The notes under the pieces are model-generated. The model was not told the origin of the DNA, searched no databases, and saw only the letters and a program-made list of their open reading frames with translations. A stretch of DNA of 64,000 nt, taken from the NCBI RefSeq assembly GCF_047553015.1, contig NZ_CP180212.1:1302001-1366000 (forward strand). Direction: 5' to 3'. Position numbers and translations under genes: made by a program. The DNA is from Carnobacterium_A sp047553015. GTDB lineage: Bacteria > Bacillota > Bacilli > Lactobacillales > Carnobacteriaceae. This document shows, piece after piece, positions 54,899 to 63,786 of this stretch (position 1 is the stretch's first letter; each line of letters starts with the position of its first letter).

Positions 54899-55862
54899 TC
54901 CTGTTCTGTACATTACCTAAAAGCTTTGAAATTTCTTCACCATCTAAAGTAATCTGATCGGATAAACGCTATTTTTAGCTGAGTCATCACTACAAAACAC
55001 TAAACTCGTCCAATCAGCCACTAAAACCACCGAGTGAAGCGTTATTCTCCTCCAAGTCGGCACAAACGGACGTATCTTGGACAAGTGGAACTAGATGCGT
55101 TCCAGACTCGTTCAAACTGCCATCAAAAAAGCAAATCTACTTTAAAAAAACTATCCACTACCCAAAAGCTTTAACATCCCTTCACCATCTAAAGTAATCT
55201 GATCAAATAAACGCTATTTTTAACCAAGTCATCACTACAAAATACCAAACTCGTCCAATCAGACACCAAAACTACCGAGTGAAGCGCCATTCTCCTCTAA
55301 GTCGGCACAAACGGACGTAGCTTGGACAAGTGAAACCAAATGCGTTCCAGACTCGTCCGTTTTTCAGTATATCAAAAAACAAACCTACTTAAAAAAACTA
55401 TCCACTATCCAAAATCTTTAAGATCCCTTCACCATCTAAAGTAATCTGATCGGATGAAACGCTATTTTTAGCAGAGTCATCACTACAAAATACCCAATTC
55501 GTCCACTCAGCCACCAAAAATACCGAGTAAAGCGCCATTATCCTCCAAGTCGGCACAAACGGACGTAGCTTGGACAAGTGGAACCATATGCGTTCCAGAC
55601 TCAGCCAAACTGGCATCAAAAAATAAACCTACTCAAAAAAACTATCCACTACCCAAAAGCTTTAAGATCCCTTTACCATCTAAAGTAATCTGATCGGATA
55701 AACGCTATTTTTAACCGAGTAATCATTGCAAAATACCCAACTCGTCCAATCAGCCACTAAAAACACCGAGTGAAGCACAATTCTCCTCCAAGTCGGCACA
55801 AATTGACGTATCTTGGACAAGTGGAATCATATGCATTCTAGACTCATCCAAATTGACAACAC
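54899..55862 (+). repeat. Four units of the 245-bp repeat family, second subtype
   Basis: Four units begin near 54903, 55151, 55398 and 55642 (CTATCCACTA landmark in the latter three), about 240-247 bases each. They share CACCATCTAAAGTAATCTGATC, AACGCTATTTTTA, CTCGTCCAATCAG, CCGAGTGAAGCG, CAAGTCGGCACAAACGGACGTA and TTGGACAAGTG. They are closer to one another than to the other arrays. It ends near the PHP gene terminator. The 54637-54898 stretch upstream holds no gene I can support. Confidence 0.88.
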
Positions 55863-55880
55863 CAAAGAATACGAAAGCAC

Positions 55881-55911
55881 AAAAAAGCCTTCAAGTATCT
55901 GAAGACTTTCT
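55881..55911 (-). terminator. Terminator of the PHP phosphoesterase gene
   Basis: On the minus strand AAAGTCTTCA pairs with TGAAGGCTTT around GATACT (one G-U pair), followed by six T. The same hairpin type recurs inside the 49 kb repeat array. Confidence 0.75.
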
Positions 55912-55920
55912 CATCCTATT

Positions 55921-56721
55921 CTATTTAACGTTTTTTTTCATCTCACTTAAAGGCAGCTGTGTTGGTTGTTGCTTCTCAAAAATTGTAACCGATGAGATAC
56001 CATTTTTTTCTAACAAAGCAAACGCATCTTCAAAATGATAGGCGTAATAGTCAGTTGAATGGGCATCTGAGCCTAGTGAGACTAGTTTTCCACCTAATGC
56101 CACATACCATTCAATCATCTGCTCATAGAGTGCCACATTGCCGTATTGGTACATGCTACGTGTGTTCAACTCGAGTGCTAGTTGTTTATCGATTACTTTT
56201 TGCAAAACTTGTTTCAATATAGATTCATGTCCTTGTAATTGCTCTACAGAAACAGCAAACAAACGAATGCCGTAATCAAAGTGAGCCAAGACATTAGCGG
56301 TAGGAAAATTGGTTACAGCTTCTAATAATAAAGGAAAGTATTCGTTCATCACGTCTTCTACGTCTTTTTCTTTCATCACCGGTTGCAAGAAATCGTATTC
56401 GCTAGTTTGATGAACACTCAATAACTGCACATCAAACTCCTTGCCTTTTAAGTAGTCTTGAATTTGATCAAAAGACTCCTTCGTGTAGCCTATCTCAATG
56501 CCTTTACGGATACGATTGCCGTGTTTTTCATTTAGTTGGTCGATTGTTGCGCTGTAGTTTTCATAATCTAAGACGGTATCTTTTCCATCCCTAAAGCAAT
56601 CATTAAAATCTAAGTGCTCGGTCGTTACCATTAATCCAGGTGTTTGCTTTAAATAATTTTCAAATTCTTCAGATGAATCAGGTGAAAAAAGCGTGTGCAT
56701 GTGTTGATCATAAACAGTCAT
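55921..56721 (-). CDS. PHP-domain phosphoesterase, histidinol-phosphatase-like
   Basis: Metal-dependent phosphoesterase of 266 residues, resembling HisK-type histidinol phosphatase. The first metal motif DQHMHTLFSPDS lies near 5-16 (HxH), and further ligands appear in TTEHLDFND near 37, VLAHFDYG near 178 and GSDAHS near 218. GGAGGAG lies 8 bases before the ATG at 56721, preferred over the earlier start. No other histidine-pathway gene is near, so a role in amino acid synthesis is uncertain. It is monocistronic, between a repeat array and an IS66 relic. Confidence 0.8.
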   Translation of the reverse strand: MTVYDQHMHTLFSPDSSEEFENYLKQTPGLMVTTEHLDFNDCFRDGKDTVLDYENYSATIDQLNEKHGNRIRKGIEIGYTKESFDQIQDYLKGKEFDVQLLSVHQTSEYDFLQPVMKEKDVEDVMNEYFPLLLEAVTNFPTANVLAHFDYGIRLFAVSVEQLQGHESILKQVLQKVIDKQLALELNTRSMYQYGNVALYEQMIEWYVALGGKLVSLGSDAHSTDYYAYHFEDAFALLEKNGISSVTIFEKQQPTQLPLSEMKKNVK

Positions 56722-56930
56722 GATTCCATCTCCTCCACTTCTCATTTAGCCCTCCAAAAAATAAGCAGTCAGCCCTTCTTACTGTCTACTCTACTCGATT
56801 CTCCTTCAAACCTCAAGGCAATTGCGTTTTTCGAAACTCAGATGAACGTCCTCGCCAATTTCAACTAAATTAAACGAACGATACAACTCATCTACTCGCA
56901 ATGGTATCCTTGCACAATCAACGTAAGAAC

Positions 56931-57197
56931 GTACGTGCCTAATAGAAAGGTACCTAGAATTTTAAAAAGGACACCTCTATAGTTAGAAATATCCTTAGTA
57001 TTGGCAAAACTAGTTTATTTAACGACATTCTTCCTGCACTTTTGGAACACATGGCAAATAGGCCTCCAAAGGTATATTTTTTTTGATTTGGTAGTCTTGT
57101 TTTGCTTTCAAAATACAAAACCTTCTGTAACTTGAATTAGTTCAAGTTTAACAAGAGGCTTTTTATTTTGAAAGGTACCTTTCTATTAGGCACTTAC
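56931..57197. mobile_element. Short IS66-derived element with terminal inverted repeats
   Basis: The left end GTACGTGCCTAATAGAAAGG is repeated inverted at the right end (57174-57197, complement of GTAAGTGCCTAATAGAAAGG). The right half includes AAAGCCTCTTGTTAAAC on the complementary strand, the same text as in the IS66 copy at 63349. Only about 267 bases remain, without any transposase frame, so it is MITE-like. I found no 8-bp target duplication. Confidence 0.75.
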
Positions 57198-57332
57198 AAT
57201 AAAAACAACAAAAAATCTACTAGTAACGTATTCACACGAATAGATATATTAAGACAATTAAATGCTGTTAAACTTGAAAAAATGAGTCCACTAACTAAAG
57301 CTTTTCGATTATCTCTACTAACAGCAAATTAA
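57198..57332 (+). pseudogene. C-terminal fragment of an unidentified gene
   Basis: A 44-codon stretch (NKNNKKSTSNVFTRIDILRQ, then LNAVKLEKMSPLTKAFRLSL) ends in TAA at 57330. It begins at the outer edge of the MITE-like element. No start codon or ribosome site is visible. It may be the tail of a gene cut by the insertion. Family unknown. The rest of the 56746-57431 gap is non-coding. Confidence 0.35.
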
Positions 57333-57431
57333 ACGATTCCTTTTCTTGGTTTTTATCTCAAACTAATTATATAAGAGTATTGGAGTTATTTGTATTATGT
57401 CCAAGAAGACATAAAGACTTGTAAAGTGGTC

Positions 57432-59990
57432 TTACAGAGTTACTTCTTTAATAAACGATTGCTCTAAAGAAGATTTCCTTAAATATTCTATATACTGATA
57501 AACATCTTCATTTGCAAAACCATATCTGAATAATGCCGCCGCTAACATCGAATATTCATTATTTAAATTAGTTTGAAAGATGCTGCTATCATCTGTATTA
57601 ATACTTACAGGTATATGATAGTCTAAATCTTTTAAAGATTCTTTCTCTAGTCCTACACGGTTAATTCCAAAAGCTGGTAAATCAATAAATTTTGTGATTG
57701 ATGAAATTTTGCGATTAGAAGATGGATTAACTTCAACGCTTATTCCCTTTTCATATATTTTCTTTCGCAACAGGTTTTGTGCAATCTCTACTGCTTCTAT
57801 ATAATACAATTGAACTTCAAAAATTTCAGCTTGTTGCCCTTGTTGACGTAAAAGTAGATTATTATGATATAAATAATACAATTTTTGTGCTTTTTCATTC
57901 ATAAAGGCCTCTTGGTGTTTTTTATTATCACTATTTAATTGGTGTTCTTTATTTGGTTTTTTCATTATATTATCGTATATCATCTTTTTTCTACATTCAA
58001 ATACTTCAGATACCTTATATTCACTAGGATTATCACCACGCAATTGATATGCACACATATAATCGTACATAGAAAATTCAAAACATAAGTTTGTATTGCA
58101 AAATAATTTTTTTGAATATTTTTCAAATTCTTCTGCTAAATAAAGTAACATATTGTTGTGATAATCAGCAGAATTTTCCGATATGATAAGATAATACATC
58201 CAACTAATATCATCTACATAATCTTGTAAAGTAGATGTCAAAAAATTTCGCTTTTTAGTAAAATAAGTTTTTATTTCTATTCCTAGCGCTAACGCGTGAC
58301 CCAATCTATCATTTCTTTGAAAATTCAAGAACTCTACTACTTCATCAATTGCCCGTAAACCATTGCAAATCGTATTGAATTCTTCTCCTACATGATAGGT
58401 AAAATTCAAGTTATTACTCTTTTTACTTTCTAATCTATGTTTTCGAAACACAGGGCCAAAAACCTCTGGTCTGCATCTTAATTCTACATTCGCAGCATCG
58501 ATTCCAATAATTTTCATTTTATAAAGATTGCTTGCCTCTGATAGACTAAAAAAACTAGAAGTTTTCTTTGATTCTCTATCAAGAGATACGCGCATTTCCT
58601 TGTTTCTCCACATTGAGATATTATGTCCATTATTTAGTGAATCACTATTTTTTATATAATGAATGATAATCCCATATTCAATTTTTGAAATAGCTTTATT
58701 TTCCACCTTATATTTTCTATAATATTTTTCATTGGTTTTATTTAGTGTATCGATTAATTTTATTAAGTCTTTTTTACTTTTTGGAGCGATACGAAATTCA
58801 ATTTTTTTTATGTTACCTTCTTTATAATATTTATCAAATACACTTTCATAAATCAACAAGTTGTTATTTAAAAAACCTTCTTTGACACTTTCTTTCTCCT
58901 TGAACTTACCAAAACCCATACCAATATTGTCTTGAACAAATTCAAATTTTATAAGATTTAATCCTGCCAGATAAAAGTTAAATAGGTACATGAAGAATCT
59001 TGTAAAGTCTTTATTCAAAAGAATTACAAATAACTCAGTTAAAAATTTACGTTCTATCAAATAGCTTTGCTTAATATCTGCTGTATTTATCCTAAAATTA
59101 TGTCGTCGAATTCGTTCTACTTTTTGAATTTTCTCACGAAACACTTCTAATTCTACACTAGTATTAACAACTAGCATTCGATACATTTCTTTTTCACTAA
59201 TGCAATAGTCAGTATATTCTTTCTTCTTTTCTTCTGAAAAACACTTATTTCCAGTTTTATAAACATCTATGAACTGCATTAAATATATTCTAACCAATTT
59301 GAGTTTTTGAATGTATAAAATGATATCCTGATTTTTTTTCCCACTAGTCTTCAATTTCCCAAAATTATTTTCATTACTAACAAACTTGGCTAGTGCCTCT
59401 GTATCAAATATCTTATGACCTAACAATGTTAGCCAATTTAAATCAGACGTGTACCCTGAAGCTTTCAAATGCATGTGATTTTCAGCAATGCCTTTATCCA
59501 GTATCTTGTAAAGACGGTTATTTGTATGAGAAATAATTTCATCTGGTTGATAAGCATTTGAGTCAATATTATTTGACGCTAAAAATGCTGCAATAAAAAT
59601 ATTTCCATCTACTTTATTTATAAATCCATCCCATTCTAGAATATCATTAAAATCAACTCTAATATGAGAATTAACAAATTTAAATAGTTTTTCTGCATAA
59701 AAGGGAAATAAGAATAGTGTATTTGTTTCTCCAAACTTATTTTGAATATTTTGTTTCTGTTCTTCAACGATAATATTTACTTCATCCATATTATAATTAT
59801 CAGGATAAATTTCTAAATATTTATTTTTTAAAATCTTTATAAACTGATCATTTTTTAAATCAAACATAGAAAATTGTTTCATACCATTTTCTGCAACTGT
59901 CTTATTTTCTATGTCCACTTTATTTAAAGCAAATAAGTTGAAATCTAGTTCTTTATACATAATTCGCATCAATCTATCTGCATTTATCAT
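57432..59990 (-). CDS. rdrB: RADAR adenosine deaminase RdrB
   Basis: Large adenosine deaminase of the RADAR phage-defence system, 852 residues. The deaminase signature is spread over the chain as in this family: AENHMHLKASG near 169-179 (HxH metal site), TYHVGEEFN near 528 (catalytic Glu), RNDRLGHALALG near 560, and PVSINTDDSSIFQTNLNNEY near 793-812. In RADAR, RdrB forms a shell-like assembly and converts adenosine-type nucleotides to inosine forms during infection. AAAGG lies before the ATG. It follows rdrA by 15 bases. The sequence is more AT-rich than the pilus genes (by eye). Confidence 0.88.
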   Translation of the reverse strand: MINADRLMRIMYKELDFNLFALNKVDIENKTVAENGMKQFSMFDLKNDQFIKILKNKYLEIYPDNYNMDEVNIIVEEQKQNIQNKFGETNTLFLFPFYAEKLFKFVNSHIRVDFNDILEWDGFINKVDGNIFIAAFLASNNIDSNAYQPDEIISHTNNRLYKILDKGIAENHMHLKASGYTSDLNWLTLLGHKIFDTEALAKFVSNENNFGKLKTSGKKNQDIILYIQKLKLVRIYLMQFIDVYKTGNKCFSEEKKKEYTDYCISEKEMYRMLVVNTSVELEVFREKIQKVERIRRHNFRINTADIKQSYLIERKFLTELFVILLNKDFTRFFMYLFNFYLAGLNLIKFEFVQDNIGMGFGKFKEKESVKEGFLNNNLLIYESVFDKYYKEGNIKKIEFRIAPKSKKDLIKLIDTLNKTNEKYYRKYKVENKAISKIEYGIIIHYIKNSDSLNNGHNISMWRNKEMRVSLDRESKKTSSFFSLSEASNLYKMKIIGIDAANVELRCRPEVFGPVFRKHRLESKKSNNLNFTYHVGEEFNTICNGLRAIDEVVEFLNFQRNDRLGHALALGIEIKTYFTKKRNFLTSTLQDYVDDISWMYYLIISENSADYHNNMLLYLAEEFEKYSKKLFCNTNLCFEFSMYDYMCAYQLRGDNPSEYKVSEVFECRKKMIYDNIMKKPNKEHQLNSDNKKHQEAFMNEKAQKLYYLYHNNLLLRQQGQQAEIFEVQLYYIEAVEIAQNLLRKKIYEKGISVEVNPSSNRKISSITKFIDLPAFGINRVGLEKESLKDLDYHIPVSINTDDSSIFQTNLNNEYSMLAAALFRYGFANEDVYQYIEYLRKSSLEQSFIKEVTL

Positions 59991-60005
59991 CTTTTAGAAA
60001 CCTTT

Positions 60006-62648
60006 CTATTTTAATTCATATCTAATATTTTTTGAATCCAAGATATTTATAAACTGCTTTCTATCTTGTTTATTTAATGGACCACTTAACTTCGCCCTAA
60101 CAGCCATATTATTGAGTTCATTGAGTTCAGTTTTATTTAATTTATCGCTTTCTTTTTTTAAAACATCTTTTATTGCATCTCTTAGCCCTTTTTTACTAGT
60201 AGGAATTAACACAATATTTGATGTTATATTCTTTTTAAAATTAGTTATTTCAATTGCTAGTGATTGCGATTTTGTATGTTTATTAATTGAGTATAAATCA
60301 CTTTCTAATTCTTTATATTTTTTTAATAATATTTCATTGTCTTCTATATCAGCTCTTTTTATTTCTTCAAAATTTTCTACTAATTCTTGCCTATTTTTTA
60401 GTAGTAAGTCAATTGCATTCCATTCTTCTTCTGTATATTCTCTAAATATATTTTTATTTTCTTTGTTTTCAAAATTTTCATACAAATAGGTAAAGCCTTT
60501 TTCTGTATTTGAAAAAATAAATAGATTCTTTATTTGTTCTATTACAGAATATAGTGTGTAGTTAGGATTTGCTCCACTAAAATTAACACGTAGTAATTTA
60601 TCCATATCGAACATTGAATAATATATATAATTTTCATCTTCAAAACTATCTTGTATATAATTTTTTTTAGTAAGATATGTTAGCAAATCAAAATAATAGG
60701 AGTAGTTTTTTTTTAAAATTATTTCTTTAATGTTTTTGTTGTAGTAAGGTTTATATGCATACGTAATGTTTTTTGTTTGGATGAAATTACCATTATTCTC
60801 TTTATTTTCTGTTTCCTTAGCACTATTCAATTTAAATCTCATATTTTGACTATTATTACCTTTCGCAGTAAATGTTGTGTACATTAATTTTTTTATTAAA
60901 TTATCTAATATGAATGTGCTGTTATTATCAAAATTATCCATATTTAGATCAATATTCTCGATAAACTGTTTGTTATACTTAATTATGTTATCTGAATCTT
61001 CTACATAAATTAAACCATCCGGAGTTATCTTATTATTAAGCAAATTTAAATAAGAATCTATACTATTTTCTTTTTTAATATTCCCATTAATATATAAGTG
61101 CAATAGTTCAATACTATAAATAACCTTTATAACGTAGACAAAGAATACAGCCTCTGGGTCATCAGCATTTGTCATTTTATATCTCTCTAAGATTTCATAA
61201 ACATCACCAATTGTGACGTTCTCATTGGAAACTAAGTTAATATTCAATAATTGATCCATATTTCCAAACGACTTCATTTCTTTGTTAGTACTTACTACCG
61301 ATTTTTTAATTTCATGAAAAAGTGCTTGATAAATATTGTAATTCTTACTCTCTACGGGTGATCCTTCCCATTTTTTGATGATTTTCATTTCGTCAGTTGG
61401 CAGTTTTTCAGAAATAAAATCATAATAGTATTCTTTATATATTTTTAAATTATTTTTAATTATTTCCAAGTATTTTTCATCATCATTTTTCGGCATAACA
61501 AGTCTCTCGTGAACAATTTCAATTAATTGTAAAAGTCCTCTCATATTATCTGGTAATCCCACAATCATTTCCTCTTTTGCATCAACTGGCGTAATGTTAA
61601 TTCTTGTTTTTTTAAAAATAGCAAAAACCAACCATTCTTTTACAGTAGCTCCCTTTAAAAAATTCATTGTTTTTTCATCTTCTGCATATTTTTTCACAAA
61701 TTCTTTCTCGTAATTTAATTTTTCAGAATTTAATTCATCGAAATTTAAAAGTGCATATAAAACATCTGAATTTTTTTGACTCCATACTTCATTTGTTTTT
61801 TGTAAATAAACTCTTGATGAAAGCGGCAGAAGTTTTTCAATATACTTCGTTGACTGATTATAAATATCATTACTATCTATAAAACCTTCATTTTTCAGTT
61901 CTTTGTTTTCGTTCAATTTTTTTTGGACAACTGCATCTAACAACTGGACATCTCTGTATGAAACAATGACGGTAATATCTTTCAGTAAATATTTTCTGAC
62001 ATCTTCTAGCATATTATAAGTATCTTTGTTATCAACCAAATCTAAGTCATCAATACATAATACAATATTTTCTTTCCCTGTATATACCTTAAGATCATTA
62101 ATTAACTTTGAAAGATTTTCATTAAACGATACTCGATTATTGATATCATTCAATACTTCCATACTTGTATTTTCATTAGAAAATACACTTTTATCGATTC
62201 TGAAATTTGCCAAAGTATCCATAATACCTTCAATTTCTTCAAACATTTTAAATTCTAACATTTCTCTACTATTTGAGTGTCCAAATAGATTAGAATAATT
62301 ATTTGCTTTACTATTTTTATTAATATATAAATAAATGTTACTTATTAATAATTCTAACAAACTTATAGTTCCAGAAAAAACTCCAGGATCTACAATATCA
62401 AAAACAAAATAATCTCTATCTTTTAATATTTGACTTACCGTTTTTACTACAGAAGTCTTCCCACTACCTCTTTCACCTACAATACTAATAGATCTATTAG
62501 AATCTTTAGCGTTTATCTTATATTGGTCACAAAGTTCTAAAATCCTTTCAATACTAACGTGAAATAAATAATGCGATTTTTTATAGCTATACTCTTTTGC
62601 AGTTAATGTAACTTCTGTCCTTGCCGCCATCCAATTAATTTTATTCAT
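60006..62648 (-). CDS. rdrA: RADAR ATPase RdrA
   Basis: AAA/STAND-type ATPase of about 880 residues, partner of RdrB. Walker A GERGSGKTS lies near 59-67 and Walker B IVLCIDDLDLV near 194-204, with a sensor-like VIVSYRDVQLLDAV near 228. The C-terminal half is helical and very rich in Asn and Lys. In RADAR, RdrA is a funnel-shaped heptamer with RdrB. I chose the ATG at 62648 because GGAGG lies 6 bases upstream; the frame opens four codons earlier. The gene is first in the operon. No convincing promoter was found in 62649-62809. Confidence 0.85.
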   Translation of the reverse strand: MNKINWMAARTEVTLTAKEYSYKKSHYLFHVSIERILELCDQYKINAKDSNRSISIVGERGSGKTSVVKTVSQILKDRDYFVFDIVDPGVFSGTISLLELLISNIYLYINKNSKANNYSNLFGHSNSREMLEFKMFEEIEGIMDTLANFRIDKSVFSNENTSMEVLNDINNRVSFNENLSKLINDLKVYTGKENIVLCIDDLDLVDNKDTYNMLEDVRKYLLKDITVIVSYRDVQLLDAVVQKKLNENKELKNEGFIDSNDIYNQSTKYIEKLLPLSSRVYLQKTNEVWSQKNSDVLYALLNFDELNSEKLNYEKEFVKKYAEDEKTMNFLKGATVKEWLVFAIFKKTRINITPVDAKEEMIVGLPDNMRGLLQLIEIVHERLVMPKNDDEKYLEIIKNNLKIYKEYYYDFISEKLPTDEMKIIKKWEGSPVESKNYNIYQALFHEIKKSVVSTNKEMKSFGNMDQLLNINLVSNENVTIGDVYEILERYKMTNADDPEAVFFVYVIKVIYSIELLHLYINGNIKKENSIDSYLNLLNNKITPDGLIYVEDSDNIIKYNKQFIENIDLNMDNFDNNSTFILDNLIKKLMYTTFTAKGNNSQNMRFKLNSAKETENKENNGNFIQTKNITYAYKPYYNKNIKEIILKKNYSYYFDLLTYLTKKNYIQDSFEDENYIYYSMFDMDKLLRVNFSGANPNYTLYSVIEQIKNLFIFSNTEKGFTYLYENFENKENKNIFREYTEEEWNAIDLLLKNRQELVENFEEIKRADIEDNEILLKKYKELESDLYSINKHTKSQSLAIEITNFKKNITSNIVLIPTSKKGLRDAIKDVLKKESDKLNKTELNELNNMAVRAKLSGPLNKQDRKQFINILDSKNIRYELK

Positions 62649-62809
62649 TATTTCCTCCATCTTATCTAGTCATTAAGTTAGTATATTGATGCCACTATTT
62701 CATAAAGTCCCTTTTGTAATATAAGATATTTTATTGTAACAACGTATTTACCATTTCCATTATATAACATTATCAATGCTAATGCTCTACTTAAAAATAA
62801 ATTTAAATC

Positions 62810-63348
62810 GTAAGTACCTAATAGAAAGGTATTTTTCAAAATACACACACTCCTGTAAAACTTAAACCAATTTAAGTTACATTAATGAAAGCAAAAAAGA
62901 TATTGTCCCAGTTACATTAACCAATAATCCTAAATCTTCAGCTTCACAACTTTTAAAGTATAAGGCTTCTCCCTCTACATTGGTTGTTCGAGTTAAGTTC
63001 TCCCGAACAGAATTATTTTTATACGAAGATATTAAATCAGATTCTCTCCGTATTATCATATCGGAGCTGAGTTCTCATGAAAACTCATTGATCCTACCAA
63101 GGTAAAGAACGTGTTTATTGTTTGTGGAAAAATGTGATGCTATCTTTAAAAAGGAAAAAGAGTTAGCTGAATTGTCTATTAAGGAGCGTCATTCTAAAAG
63201 AAACCAATTCATTAAGCCAAAGATAGATGAATTTTTCGAATGGCTTAGAACGCTTAACCCAATGGTTAAAGGAAAAATTGGCTTTTTGCGGCAACTACCA
63301 GTTGTGAGCGCTCAAAAGCTTATATTTTAAGCATTCAAGAAATAGCAA
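62810..63348 (+). mobile_element. Internally deleted IS66 copy, truncated on the right
   Basis: Starts with the terminal repeat GTAAGTACCTAATAGAAAGG. The first-frame start MKAK is at 62885 and a one-base loss breaks it. KASPSTLVVRV and DIKSDSLRIIISELSSHENS follow in other frames. IDPTKVKNVFIVCGK (63087-63131) is the start of OrfB; it then jumps directly to a TnpC C-terminal part (KEKELAELSIKERHSKRNQ, 63145-63201, ending KNWLFAATTSCERSKAYI by another frame). It stops where the next IS66 terminal repeat begins. Confidence 0.75.
63118..63348 (+). pseudogene. Fragment of IS66 transposase TnpC
   Basis: Frame KCDAIFKKEKELAELSIKER then FIKPKIDEFFEWLRTLNPMV matches the C-terminal helical part of IS66 TnpC. 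After VKGK a deletion and frame change leads to KNWLFAATTS and SIQEIA, the very end of the protein region. The DDE catalytic core is missing, so it cannot work. Confidence 0.7.
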
Positions 63349-63433
63349 GTAAGCGCCTAATAGAACGGTACCTTTCAAAATACAAAGCCTCTTGTTAAAA
63401 TTGAACTAATTCAAGTTACAGGAGGTTTTATTA

Positions 63434-63681
63434 ATGAAAGCAAAACAAGATATTGTTCCAGTGGTATTAGCCAATGACTCAAAAGCTCCAACAAATCAGA
63501 TCTATAAGTCGATGGCTTTGTGCTTTTATACAAAAGACTTGAAAATGGCCGTTTGAACTGGCCGAGAAAACAACAAGAAGTTAAACAATTAACTTCCCAA
63601 CAATTACGATGGCTACTGGAAGGATTATCTATTGAGCAGAAAGTCACCATACAACCTGCGGTTGAAGGAATCGTAATATAG
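63434..63681 (+). pseudogene. IS66 OrfA/OrfB remnant joined by deletion
   Basis: From ATG 63434 (AGGAGG upstream) MKAKQDIVPVVLANDSKAPT is an OrfA-type start. From about 63518 a different frame reads GFVLLYKRLENGRLNWPRKQ and QLTSQQLRWLLEGLSIEQK, the C-terminal half of IS66 OrfB, ending at TAG 63679-63681. About 400 bases seem to be missing between the two. Confidence 0.7.
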
Positions 63682-63731
63682 AAAAACTAGTCTAAAATGG
63701 AAAGAAATTTTCCGTTTTAGACTAGTTTTTT
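63682..63731 (+). terminator. Strong hairpin before tnpC
   Basis: AAAAACTAGTCTAAAAtGGAAA pairs with TTTCCgTTTTAGACTAGTTTTT (arms of about 20 with two mismatches), then a T-run. It would act as a terminator in front of tnpC and could limit transposase expression. Confidence 0.75.
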
Positions 63732-63786
63732 TGATAAAAGCCGATTATAATTAATCTATCGAAAAAATGAAAAAGGAGGTTCAGAC

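Noticed and set aside
60112..60489. Plus-strand frame of 125 codons
   Set aside because: Lies fully inside rdrA in antisense, Ser/Phe/Leu-rich as expected for the shadow of a Lys/Asn/Glu-rich gene.
62877..63059. Minus-strand frame of 60 codons
   Set aside because: Antisense to the decayed IS66 first frame; no ribosome site.
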